Assembly (NCBI RefSeq): GCF_007829885.1
Contig: NZ_VIWW01000002.1
Coordinates: 496,001 to 560,000, forward strand
Direction of reading: 5' to 3'
DNA length: 64,000 bases
Origin: Streptomyces brevispora
GTDB taxonomy: Bacteria > Actinomycetota > Actinomycetes > Streptomycetales > Streptomycetaceae
Position numbers and translations under genes: made by a program. Shown one piece after another: positions 25,093 through 33,453 of the stretch. Each line of letters begins with the position of its first letter. Positions within the stretch are counted from its first letter, which is position 1. The notes beneath the pieces are model-generated. The model was not told where the DNA came from. It searched no databases and saw only the letters and a list, made by a program, of their open reading frames with translations.

Positions 25093-26921
25093 CCGGCTTC
25101 ATCAGCCTCGACGGCCCACGCGACACCGCCCGGCTCGACGCCCTGGGCCGCACCATGACCGAAGCGATGGCCCACCGCGGCCAGGACTCCTGCGCCCCCT
25201 ACGTCTCCGAGTGCGGCACCGTCATGCTGTGCGCCACCCGCCTCGCGGTCCGCGACCGCTCCCACGCGGGCGACCAGCCCATGACCGACCCCACCGGACG
25301 GATCGTCCTGGTCCACAACGGCGAGGTGTACGGATCGCGTTCGCCGGCCCCGCCGCTCTGGCCCCGCCGCACCACCTGCGACACCGAGTTCGTCCTCCAG
25401 CAGATCTGCCGCCAGGACGAACCCGGCCCGGCACTGCGGCCCCTGGACGGCATGTTCGCACTCGCCTGGCACGACACCACCACCGGCCGGGTCGTCCTCG
25501 CCCGCGACCACTTCGGCGTCAAACCGCTCTTCTACGCCCACGCCGACGGCGGCCTGATCTTCGCCTCCGAGCAGGGCGTCCTGCTCCGCACCGGCCTCGT
25601 CCGGGCCGAGGTGGAGCCCGAGGAGTTCGTACTGCGCTCCTGGATCCGCATGGACGCCGCCGACGACCACACCTGGCTGCGCGGAGTCCGGTCGCTCCAG
25701 CCCGCCGAATACCTGATCATCGACCGGCCGCAACTGCGCACCCACCGCTACTGGAAGCCGGCCTCCACCGACGAGCCCATCGAGGCCGACGAGATCAGGG
25801 CCGCCTTCGACCGGGCGATCGAACAGCGCTCCGTCTCCGACGTACCGCGCGCGGCCGTCCTGAGCGGCGGCGTCGACAGCACCGCGATCGTCGCCGGCCT
25901 CACCGCGCGAGGCACCCCGCTGGACGCCTACGTGCTCCGCTACCAGGACGGCATCGGCGGCTCCGGCGACGACGTCACCTACGCCACCGAGGTCGCCGGA
26001 CGCCTCGGCGTCCCGCTGACCGTCTGCGACCTCGACCAGGACACGGCCGCCGGACTCGTCCCGCTCCTGCCCACCCGGCTGATGCGCCCGCTGCTGCACG
26101 GCGCCGAACTCGCCATGCACCACCTGTACGGCACGATCGCCGCCGACGGGAACGTGGTCGTCTACTCCGGACACGGCGCCGACGAGCTCTGGGGCTACCA
26201 GGACGGCCGCTACTTCCCCATCGTCGACCCGCTCGCCCCCACCTACATCCACGGCCGGCACTACCTCACCCACCGGCTGCACGCCGACGAACGGCCCCTG
26301 TGGTCCCAGCTCGTCAGCTGGATGGCCCACGAACTCGACGTCGACATGAACGAGGTCACCGACCGGATCTGGGCCCGCACGATGGACGAGTACCGGGCCA
26401 TCAGGACGGCGTCCCCGCTCAAACGCGGCCGGCACCACCTCATGCGGCGCTTCCTCGTCTACGTCAACGACATGGTCGACGCGACCTCGGCGACCCACAC
26501 CCTGGAGGACCGGCCCGTCTTCCAGGACGTCACCCTCACCGAACTGGCCTTCCGCTGCCCCGAACACCTGAAGGACAGCCACCAGCCCGGCACCCACAAG
26601 GACCTCCTGAAGACCGCCCTCGGCGACCTGCTCCCCCAATCCGTGCGGCACCGCCGCAAGCAGGGCTTCCCCAGCCCCGCCGACCCGGGCTACGTCCGCC
26701 GGCTGACCGAACTCGCCGACGACCTGGGCACCCCCTTCGGACTGCCCCCCGTCCCGGCCGGACTCCGCGCCGGACTCGGTGTCGGCGAATGGATGTTCCT
26801 GGCCTCCACCTCCGCCTGGCTCGGCCACATCGCGGAGTTCAGAACCGAACCGAGGAGTCATGGTGAGCAGTTCCGTCCCGCGCTGGCGCCCGCAGGTCCT
26901 GGCCAGCGCGTCCGACCTTGA
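25080..26921 (+). CDS. Asparagine synthetase (glutamine-hydrolysing) class amidotransferase
   Basis: Protein of 613 residues. The N-terminal nucleophile domain is intact: Met-Cys2-Gly-Ile-Ala-Gly, AMAHRGQDS, LVHNGEVYG and ARDHFGVKPLFY. The synthetase domain has the PP-loop LSGGVDST (Ser at about 262) and YSGHGADELWG. It should use glutamine ammonia and ATP to amidate a carboxylate. Relatives in biosynthetic clusters make amides and lactams or, in lasso peptides, macrolactams, but lasso cyclases usually lack a functional Cys2 and need B1/B2 partners absent here. Within the island it may act on the peptide or an amino acid derivative. Start ATG 25080 is fixed because Cys must follow Met. The end overlaps the next gene by 62 bp. 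Confidence 0.92.
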   Translation: MCGIAGFISLDGPRDTARLDALGRTMTEAMAHRGQDSCAPYVSECGTVMLCATRLAVRDRSHAGDQPMTDPTGRIVLVHNGEVYGSRSPAPPLWPRRTTCDTEFVLQQICRQDEPGPALRPLDGMFALAWHDTTTGRVVLARDHFGVKPLFYAHADGGLIFASEQGVLLRTGLVRAEVEPEEFVLRSWIRMDAADDHTWLRGVRSLQPAEYLIIDRPQLRTHRYWKPASTDEPIEADEIRAAFDRAIEQRSVSDVPRAAVLSGGVDSTAIVAGLTARGTPLDAYVLRYQDGIGGSGDDVTYATEVAGRLGVPLTVCDLDQDTAAGLVPLLPTRLMRPLLHGAELAMHHLYGTIAADGNVVVYSGHGADELWGYQDGRYFPIVDPLAPTYIHGRHYLTHRLHADERPLWSQLVSWMAHELDVDMNEVTDRIWARTMDEYRAIRTASPLKRGRHHLMRRFLVYVNDMVDATSATHTLEDRPVFQDVTLTELAFRCPEHLKDSHQPGTHKDLLKTALGDLLPQSVRHRRKQGFPSPADPGYVRRLTELADDLGTPFGLPPVPAGLRAGLGVGEWMFLASTSAWLGHIAEFRTEPRSHGEQFRPALAPAGPGQRVRP

Positions 26922-27963
26922 CCCGGTCCCCCCGGCCATCGAGGAGGAACGGGCCCAGGAATGGTGCCCCTTCGTGCTGTGGCGGCCCACCGCCCTGCCC
27001 CGGGGCTGCGACACCTCCGTCGGCACACTCCGCCGCGAGGCACCCCCCGGACGCGTCGAGGCCCAGGGCCGCAGCCCCTGGAGCGACGCCAACCCCGCCG
27101 GATACCGCACCGAGATCTCCGGCGGCGGACGGCGGCTGCGCCTGAAACAGTTCCTGTACGACTGGGCGTTCCCCGCCGCCGACCACCCCTGCCTGTGGGG
27201 CAGCGCCACCCGGCCGCACGAGATCGGCGACGGCCGGGTGGCCTGGCTCGGCACCGACTACAAGGCCCACCGGGCCGGCAGCGCCCGCCTCGCCGGGACC
27301 ACCGTCGAACTCTCCGTACTCGAAGGAGAGTTCACCGACCATGAGCTGATCGCCCTCTACGCCGGACTGCGCCCCGCCGTGCCCGAAGCGGTACCCCGCG
27401 TCCTCGCCACGCCGTTCTCGGAGCTGAGCTACTGGGCCCAGCACCCGGCCGACATGGTCTCGGTGCCCACCGGCCCCTACCACTTCCACCGGCGCGGCAA
27501 GGAACACGAGGGCGACTGGATCCCCTCGGACCGGGTCACCGCCTTCCTCACCGCACAGGGCGTCCCCGCCACGGTCGGCCCCTTCCGCGCGAACAGCGCC
27601 GCCACCTTCGGCGACGGCGACACCGCCCGCGAACTCGAGGTCGTCTACACCACACCGACCGGAGACGAACTGCGCCTCACCCTCCAGAAGACCGGCGGCG
27701 GACGTCTGGAGTTCCCGCCGAAGCGCGACAAGCACCCGGCCGCGGACGAGCTCCACACCCTCGCCGACGGACGCCCGCTCCACCTCGCCCACCTCAGCGC
27801 CGTGTACGGCGCCTGCGACGCCTTCTGGCAGCACCCCGACGGCTACGAACTCCGCCTCCTGGGCAGCGCCGGCACGGGCATGGGCCGCGACCCCGTCCTC
27901 GCCCTGGCCGCCGCTCTCGACACGGAACTACGCCTGGCCGGCCACGCGGAAGTGCTGGGATGA
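26860..27963 (+). CDS. Hypothetical protein of the peptide-island operon
   Basis: Protein of 367 residues that I do not recognise. It is mixed alpha/beta, hydrophilic, with no signal peptide or membrane segment. Notable segments are LKQFLYDWAFPAADHPCLWG, VAWLGTDYKAHRAGSARLAG, and LEGEFTDHELIALYAGLRPAVPEA. The middle part with YWAQHPADMVSVP and YHFHRRGKEHEGDWIPSD is rich in aromatic and charged residues. The start at 26860 has GAGGAG 5 bases upstream and lies inside the 3' end of the asparagine synthetase gene; GTG 26863 is also possible. Its stop overlaps the ATG of the short frame at 27960. It is in the middle of the operon and probably works with it. Confidence 0.8.
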   Translation: MVSSSVPRWRPQVLASASDLDPVPPAIEEERAQEWCPFVLWRPTALPRGCDTSVGTLRREAPPGRVEAQGRSPWSDANPAGYRTEISGGGRRLRLKQFLYDWAFPAADHPCLWGSATRPHEIGDGRVAWLGTDYKAHRAGSARLAGTTVELSVLEGEFTDHELIALYAGLRPAVPEAVPRVLATPFSELSYWAQHPADMVSVPTGPYHFHRRGKEHEGDWIPSDRVTAFLTAQGVPATVGPFRANSAATFGDGDTARELEVVYTTPTGDELRLTLQKTGGGRLEFPPKRDKHPAADELHTLADGRPLHLAHLSAVYGACDAFWQHPDGYELRLLGSAGTGMGRDPVLALAAALDTELRLAGHAEVLG

Positions 27964-28202
27964 CCGACAGCCCAGCACTTCCCGAACCGGGCCGGGCCGT
28001 GCCCGGCCCCGCCACCGGGCAGGCGACCGGGCGCGCCGCCCACACCGGCGCGCCCGGCACCGACCGGGCCGCACGGCACACCGGGGCCGCGCCCCGCGGC
28101 GGCCCCGGCCACCGCGGACACGGGCACGGGCCGGCCCTCCGCACGGCGGGGCGCCGCACCGGACCGCCCACCGTCCGGGCCGCCCACCGGCCGGGACACT
28201 AG
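27960..28202 (+). CDS. Short Pro/Gly/Arg/His-rich frame, doubtful gene
   Basis: An 80-codon frame begins with ATGA overlapping the upstream stop and ends 2 bases before the GTG of the aldolase gene, so it would fill the gap between two operon genes exactly. Composition is low complexity (Gly, Pro, Arg, Ala, His and Thr), without hydrophobic core. It may be a disordered peptide, or chance openness in GC-rich spacer DNA. No ribosome site beyond coupling is seen. Confidence 0.3.
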   Translation: MTDSPALPEPGRAVPGPATGQATGRAAHTGAPGTDRAARHTGAAPRGGPGHRGHGHGPALRTAGRRTGPPTVRAAHRPGH

Positions 28203-28204
28203 CC

Positions 28205-29338
28205 GTGGCGACCGGCGCCCCCGAGCCCGTACCCGACCCCCGGCTCGACTTCCGCAGTGACACCCGGACCGTCCCGGACCAACGGATGCGCGCGGCGAGC
28301 GCTCTGGCCGAGGTCGGCGACGACGTGTACGGCGACGACCCGACAGCCGCCGCGCTCGAAGCCCGCACCGCCGAACTCCTCGGCACCGAAGCCGCGCTGT
28401 TCGTACCCACCGGCACCATGGCCAACCTCCTGGCGCCCCTCGCGGCCTTCCCCGGCCCGGCCGGAACCCGGCTGATCGTCGGGGCCGACAGCCACATGGG
28501 GTTCCTGGAGGCCGACGGGCTGCGGCGGTTCGGCGGCCTCGACCCCGTCCTGGCCGAGCAGGACGCCGACGGACTCCTGAACCCCGGCCACCTGGAGGAA
28601 CTGCTCGCCGCCGGCACCGGCCGCCCCACCGTGGTCTGCCTGGAGAACACGAGCATGATGCGCTCCGGCAACGCCCTGGACGAGGCCGCGACCCGCACGG
28701 TCGCCCGCCTCGCCCACCGGTACGGCGCCCACTTCCACCTCGACGGGGCCCGCCTCGCCCACGCCGCCGTCGCCCTCGGCGTCCCGCCCGCGACGCTCGC
28801 CGCACCCGCCGACAGCGTCGCCTTCTCGGTCTCCAAGGCCCTCGGCGCACCCCTCGGCGCACTCCTCGGCGGCAGCCGCACATACGTCGCCCGCGCCCGC
28901 GAGCTGCGCACCGGGCTCGGCGGCTCCCTGCACCAGACCGGAGTGGTCGCGGCGCCCGCGCTCATCGCCCTGGGACGGCTGCCGGAGCTGGCCGCCGACC
29001 ACGCCACGGCCGCCGCGCTCGCCGCCGGACTCCGGGCCCTACCCGGTGTCGAGGTCCTCGGTCCGGCGCACCCGACGAACATGGTGATGGCACGCGTCCC
29101 GGGACTCACCCCGGACGCCTGCGCGGCACGCCTCGCCCTGCACGGCGTGCGCGTCCTGCCGCTCCCCAACGGACATGTGCGCTTCGTGACGCACCGGGCA
29201 CACGACATGATCGGTGTGCGCGAGGCCGTGGGGGCGCTGGCGGCCGTGAGGGCCGCCGTGCCCTCTGACCGGCCGGACGGCCCCAGGAGACAACTCCCCG
29301 ACCGGGGAGGCTCCCTGACAACGATGGAGGAAGCATGA
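28205..29338 (+). CDS. L-threonine aldolase-family PLP enzyme (beta-eliminating lyase fold)
   Basis: Protein of 377 residues. Family marks are DFRSDTRTVPDQRMRAA at the start, GDDVYGDDPTAAALE, FVPTGTMANLLA, HLDGARLAHAAVALGV and the PLP lysine in FSVSKALGAPLGAL (Lys211). Threonine aldolases make or cleave beta-hydroxy-alpha-amino acids from glycine and an aldehyde. In a pathway with an ATP-grasp ligase and asparagine synthetase, making a beta-hydroxy amino acid is plausible. The C terminus carries an extra 30 polar residues. The stop overlaps the next start by ATGA. Confidence 0.9.
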   Translation: MATGAPEPVPDPRLDFRSDTRTVPDQRMRAASALAEVGDDVYGDDPTAAALEARTAELLGTEAALFVPTGTMANLLAPLAAFPGPAGTRLIVGADSHMGFLEADGLRRFGGLDPVLAEQDADGLLNPGHLEELLAAGTGRPTVVCLENTSMMRSGNALDEAATRTVARLAHRYGAHFHLDGARLAHAAVALGVPPATLAAPADSVAFSVSKALGAPLGALLGGSRTYVARARELRTGLGGSLHQTGVVAAPALIALGRLPELAADHATAAALAAGLRALPGVEVLGPAHPTNMVMARVPGLTPDACAARLALHGVRVLPLPNGHVRFVTHRAHDMIGVREAVGALAAVRAAVPSDRPDGPRRQLPDRGGSLTTMEEA

Positions 29339-29796
29339 CGGACGCGGCGGCACCCCGGACCCTGGACGAGCGGCTCAAGGACACCCGTACACGCCTGGAG
29401 AACGACGTCGACCTGTGGCTGTCGACGACGGGCGCCGACGGCGGCGGGGTCCACCTCATCCCGCTCTCGTTCCTGTGGGACGGCTCCGCGATCCTCGTCT
29501 CGACCCCGCGCGCCTCGGTCACCGGGCGCAACCTGTTCGCCGACGGCCGGGTGCGGATCGGCATCGGCCCGACCCGCGACGTGGTCATCGTCAACGGCGT
29601 CGCGGAGCCGGTCGACACCGAGGAGCTCGGCCACAGGACGGGCGACGCCTTCGCGGCGAAGACCGGCTTCGACCCGCGCGAACAGGACGAGCCGTACCAG
29701 TACTTCCGCATCCGCCCGCAGCGCGTGCAGGCCTGGCGCGAGGCGAACGAACTGGCCGGCCGCGGCCTGATGCGCGACGGCGCCTGGCTCGGCTGA
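29335..29796 (+). CDS. Pyridoxamine-phosphate-oxidase-fold (PPOX) flavin/F420-type protein
   Basis: Protein of 153 residues with the split beta-barrel of the PPOX superfamily: VDLWLSTTGADGGGVHLIPLSFLWDG, ILVSTPRASVTGRNLF and VRIGIGPTRDVVIVNGVAEPV. Such proteins bind FMN or F420 and oxidise or reduce small molecules, often in actinobacteria. Coupled to the aldolase gene by ATGA and last of the operon; about 170 bp follow before the next gene. It may be the redox enzyme of the island pathway or act on the polyketide. Confidence 0.75.
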   Translation: MTDAAAPRTLDERLKDTRTRLENDVDLWLSTTGADGGGVHLIPLSFLWDGSAILVSTPRASVTGRNLFADGRVRIGIGPTRDVVIVNGVAEPVDTEELGHRTGDAFAAKTGFDPREQDEPYQYFRIRPQRVQAWREANELAGRGLMRDGAWLG

Positions 29797-29963
29797 GACA
29801 CCGCCCGGCCGCGGCACCCCCCGCGCCCCCGACGACACCGCCTCCACCGGCCGGGCCCCCGACCGGCCGGGCGGAGGCGGAGTCCAGCCGTTCTTGACCG
29901 GAGCTGCAGAGTGCCTTGCCAGGCTGCGCGGGCAAGGCATCCGTCATTTCTGGAAGGGCGAAC

Positions 29964-31715
29964 ATGGAAGCAATCGAGGTTCCGGTCCTGATCGTCGGCG
30001 GTGGCGGGTGCGGTCTCACCGCCTCCGTCCTCCTCTCCGACCAGGGCGTCGACCATCTGCTGGTGGAGCGCCATTCGGACACGTCGAGGATTCCCAAGGC
30101 CCACTATCTCAACCAGCGCACGATGGAGATCTTCCGTCAGCACGGGATAGCGGACGACGTCCTCGCCGAGGCCGCGCCGCTGGAGCTGTTCGGCAAGGTC
30201 CGCTGGATGACCACGCTCGCGGGCGACGGCCCGATGGACCGGCGCCTCATCCACGAGATGGACGCCTTCGGCGGCGGAGAACTGACACCGGCGTACGCGG
30301 CGGTCGGCCCGGTCCTGCCGGCCAAGCTGCCGCAGATGTGGCTCGAACCGATCCTCAAGCGCCACGCGGAGGAGCGCAATCCGGGCCGCGTCCTCTTCGG
30401 CCACGAGGTCACCACCTTCTCCGACGAGGGCGACCACGTCCTCGCCGAGCTGCGCAACGTCGAGACCGGCGAGAGCACCACGGTCAAGGCCAAGTACCTC
30501 ATCGGCGCCGACGGCGGGAAGTTCGTCGGCCCGAAGGCCGGCATCCGCATGGAGGGCCCGCCCGGACTGGTCAACACCACCACCGCGTACTTCTCCGCCG
30601 ACCTGTCCGCATGGTGGCAGGAAGGCACACTCATCACCCACTTCCTCAGCCCGAAGGACCCGGACCTCTCCAGCAACCTCATCGAGATGGGGCCGACCTG
30701 GGGCAAGAAGTGCGAGCAGTGGGGCCTCCACTTCGCCCCGGGCCCGCCCGGGCGCTGGAACGCCGAGACCGTCATCCCGCGCATCCGCGAGCTGCTCCGC
30801 ATCCCGGACCTGGACATCACCGTGCACAAGGTCACCGACTGGATCGTGGACGCGGTCCTCGCCGACCGCTACCGCGTGGGCCGGGTCCTCATCGCCGGCG
30901 ACGCCGCCCACAAGCAGCCGCCGGCCGTCGGCCTCGGCCTCAACACCGGCATCCAGGACGCGCACAACCTCGCCTGGAAGCTGGCGGCCATCCTCAGCGG
31001 CCGGGCGCCGGAGAGCTTCATCGACACCTACGAGGCCGAGCGCCGGCCGATCGGCCGCCAGAACGTCGACTGGGCCGTCGCCGCCGCCCAGCACCACCAG
31101 ACGGTCATCGACGCCATCGGCGCCGGCCACAACATCCCCGCGGACCGCCGCGGCCGGCGTCTGGAGGCGTACTTCGACCCGTCCTGGATCGGCGACACCA
31201 CCCGGGCACGCGCCCTGGAAATTTTTCACACCCACCGCGGCGGCTGCCAGTCACTCGACATGGAGGTCGGCTTCGGCTACGAGAGGGGCGCGATCGTCCC
31301 CGACGGCAGCGAGCCGCCGGCCCGCGTCCCGATGCGCAACGCGCACACGCCCACCTCCCGCCCGGGCCACCGCCTGCCGCACGCCTGGCTCGCCAGGGAC
31401 GGCGAGCGCCTCTCCACCCTCGACCTCACCGGCACCGGCCGCTTCACGCTGATCACCGGCGCCCAGGGCGACGCATGGACCCGGGCGGCGGCGCGGGCGG
31501 CCGAGAAGTTCTCGGTCCCCATCACCACGGTCCGGATCGGCGCGGGCTGCGCGTACGAGGACGTGGACGGCGGCTGGGCGGCCGTGCGCGGGACCGGCGA
31601 GGCCGGCGCACTCCTGATCCGCCCCGACCAGCACGTGGCGTGGCGCGCCACGGACGGCGCCCAGGACCCGGAGCAGGCCCTGACGGAGGCGTTCGCCGCC
31701 GTCCTGGACCGCTGA
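29964..31715 (+). CDS. FAD-dependent aromatic hydroxylase (phenol 2-monooxygenase/TfdB type)
   Basis: Protein of 583 residues. The dinucleotide site VLIVGGGGCGLTAS (about 8-20), the DG motif YLIGADGGKFVGPKAG and the second FAD motif VLIAGDAAHKQPPAVGLGLNTGIQDAHNLAWKL define a class A flavoprotein hydroxylase. The C-terminal thioredoxin-like domain, ending LLIRPDQHVAWRA, is complete. It is about 95 residues longer than the five other FAD hydroxylases of the window and closer to TfdB-type phenol hydroxylases. It should hydroxylate an aromatic polyketide using NAD(P)H and oxygen. It stands alone between the island operon and a bidirectional terminator. AAGGG lies 7 bases before ATG 29964. Confidence 0.88.
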   Translation: MEAIEVPVLIVGGGGCGLTASVLLSDQGVDHLLVERHSDTSRIPKAHYLNQRTMEIFRQHGIADDVLAEAAPLELFGKVRWMTTLAGDGPMDRRLIHEMDAFGGGELTPAYAAVGPVLPAKLPQMWLEPILKRHAEERNPGRVLFGHEVTTFSDEGDHVLAELRNVETGESTTVKAKYLIGADGGKFVGPKAGIRMEGPPGLVNTTTAYFSADLSAWWQEGTLITHFLSPKDPDLSSNLIEMGPTWGKKCEQWGLHFAPGPPGRWNAETVIPRIRELLRIPDLDITVHKVTDWIVDAVLADRYRVGRVLIAGDAAHKQPPAVGLGLNTGIQDAHNLAWKLAAILSGRAPESFIDTYEAERRPIGRQNVDWAVAAAQHHQTVIDAIGAGHNIPADRRGRRLEAYFDPSWIGDTTRARALEIFHTHRGGCQSLDMEVGFGYERGAIVPDGSEPPARVPMRNAHTPTSRPGHRLPHAWLARDGERLSTLDLTGTGRFTLITGAQGDAWTRAAARAAEKFSVPITTVRIGAGCAYEDVDGGWAAVRGTGEAGALLIRPDQHVAWRATDGAQDPEQALTEAFAAVLDR

Positions 31716-31724
31716 CGCCCGACC

Positions 31725-31782
31725 GTACGCATGACGGGTGTGGCCGTACCCCGAGGGGTACGGCCACACCCGTCATGCGTAC
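31725..31782. terminator. Long perfect bidirectional hairpin terminator
   Basis: 28-bp perfect inverted repeat (31725-31752 with 31755-31782) with only two unpaired bases between the arms, located between convergent genes that stop at 31715 and 31838. Confidence 0.88.
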
Positions 31783-31837
31783 CGCTCCTGCGGACATGAA
31801 GAAGCCCGGAACGAGAACTCGTTCCGGGCGGACCTCC

Positions 31838-33322
31838 TCAGACCGCTGCCGCGACCGGCCGCGCCGCGTCGCCCTTCTTCGCCAGCCAGGACAGCACCTC
31901 GCCGACAGCCTTGCGCGCGGTGGCCATGCAGACACCCACACCCACGCCGTCGTACAGCGCACCGCACACCGCGAGACCCGGCTGGGTCGCCACGGACGCC
32001 CGGATACGGTCCACCCGGTCCAGGTGGCCCACGGTGTACTGCGGCAGGGCGTCCTGCCAACGGCTCACCCGGGACTCGACGGGCACACCTCTCACCCCGG
32101 TCGCCCCGGCGAGCTCCGCCGCCGCCACCGCGACGAGCGAGGCGTCGTCCCGCTCCAGCACCCGGTCCTCGCCGAAACGGCCCAAAAAGCAGCGGACGAT
32201 CTCCACCTCACCGGCCAGATGCGGCCACTTCACCGTGGTGAAGGTGACCTCCTTGACCAGCTTCCCCTCCACCGCCGGCACCCGGTACGCCGAGTAGCCG
32301 CGGCCCGAGAGCCCGCCACCGGGGAACGCCGACTTCGGGTACGCGAGGGTGACCACCACCACGCCCGCGTACCGCACCTCGTCCAGGGCGGCGACGGCCG
32401 CGCCGGCCCCCGGAACGCCGCCGAGCAGGCCGCCCGCCGGTCCCGCCGGGGTGGCGATGACGACCGCATCGGCCTCGATCAGCTCCGGCGACCCGGCCGG
32501 GCCGACCGTGATCCGCCAGCCGTCGGCGGAGCGCGCCAGCTCGCGGACCGGGGCACCGGTACGGAAAACGGTGCCGGGGGCCGCGGCGAGCGTCTCCCGC
32601 ACGACGGCCTCGGGCAGCGAGCCGAAGCCGCCCTCAAGGGTCGCCACACTCACCGGCGGCGGCTTCTCGCCCGGGGCGAGGACCGGCACCAGGGCGCCCG
32701 CCGCCTCCGCGAGGGAGGCCTGGCGCAGGGAGGCCTTCGCCAGCGGCGTCAGCGTCGCCTCGAAGGACAGGTCCTCGGCGCGGCCGGAGAACACCCCCGC
32801 GAGAAAAGGCTCGACGAGGCGGTCCACGACCTCCTTGCCGAAGCGGCCCCCGACGTAGTCGGCGACCGACACGTCCGCGTCCCGGTCGAAGGAGGGCAGG
32901 AACAGGTCCTGCCGGGCGCGCTCGACACCCTCCTCGGACAGGACACCGGACCGGGCCAGATCCTCCATGTCACAGGGCACACCCATGAACTGACGGTCCG
33001 GCTGGTTCCGGATCACACCCCTGGACCAGATCGCCGAGGCGGTCACCCCGGCCGGCAGGATCCGCTCGCCGAGCCCGGCATCCTTGATCAGACCGGTGGT
33101 CCTGCGCCGGTTGGCGTACAGCGACTCCGCACCCTCGTCGACGGCGACGCCCGCCACCTCGGAGACCTTCAGCTTGCCGCCGAACCGGTCCGACCCCTCC
33201 AGGACCGTGACCCGCACCGGCTCGTTGCGCAGATGGAACGCCGCCGAGAGGCCCGCGATCCCACCTCCGACGACGACCACGTGCGGCGTGCCGGTCACCT
33301 GATCCCGTTCGCTGCCAGCCAT
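31838..33322 (-). CDS. HemY/CgoX-like protoporphyrinogen (coproporphyrinogen) oxidase family flavoprotein
   Basis: Protein of 494 residues. The FAD site is HVVVVGGGIAGLSAAFHL (about 13-30), followed by VTVLEGSDRFGGKLKV and the HemY-specific FGKEVVDRLVEPFLAGVFSGRAEDLSFEAT. The C terminus has GLAVCGALYDGVGVGVCMATARKA. This is the actinobacterial oxidase that aromatises coproporphyrinogen III in heme synthesis, by oxygen-dependent removal of six electrons. Here it is outside any heme operon, between polyketide hydroxylases. It may have been recruited to oxidise the polyketide, or be a spare copy for self-protection. Start 33322 has AAGGAG 9 bases upstream. Confidence 0.85.
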   Translation of the reverse strand: MAGSERDQVTGTPHVVVVGGGIAGLSAAFHLRNEPVRVTVLEGSDRFGGKLKVSEVAGVAVDEGAESLYANRRRTTGLIKDAGLGERILPAGVTASAIWSRGVIRNQPDRQFMGVPCDMEDLARSGVLSEEGVERARQDLFLPSFDRDADVSVADYVGGRFGKEVVDRLVEPFLAGVFSGRAEDLSFEATLTPLAKASLRQASLAEAAGALVPVLAPGEKPPPVSVATLEGGFGSLPEAVVRETLAAAPGTVFRTGAPVRELARSADGWRITVGPAGSPELIEADAVVIATPAGPAGGLLGGVPGAGAAVAALDEVRYAGVVVVTLAYPKSAFPGGGLSGRGYSAYRVPAVEGKLVKEVTFTTVKWPHLAGEVEIVRCFLGRFGEDRVLERDDASLVAVAAAELAGATGVRGVPVESRVSRWQDALPQYTVGHLDRVDRIRASVATQPGLAVCGALYDGVGVGVCMATARKAVGEVLSWLAKKGDAARPVAAAV

Positions 33323-33453
33323 TCCACCAGCTCCTTCATGGTTACGGTGTAGTCAGCCGCCCCCGGACGCCGCGATCGGTGCCCGGGGACGGCTGTGTCC
33401 GCAGTCTCGGTGGCGCTCCCGGAACCCCGGTCGAGACCGGCTGGACCCCCGCT

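Noticed and set aside
25080..26921. Asparagine synthetase homologue read as a lasso peptide cyclase
   Set aside because: The Cys2 glutaminase site is intact, there is no RRE protein or transglutaminase-type leader protease, and the 19-residue peptide has no room for a leader plus core with a ring-closing acidic residue at position 7-9 of the core.
28205..29338. The aldolase-fold gene as primary glycine metabolism
   Set aside because: Start/stop coupling with unknown and PPOX genes in the island operon makes a dedicated role more likely, though the reaction is not proven.
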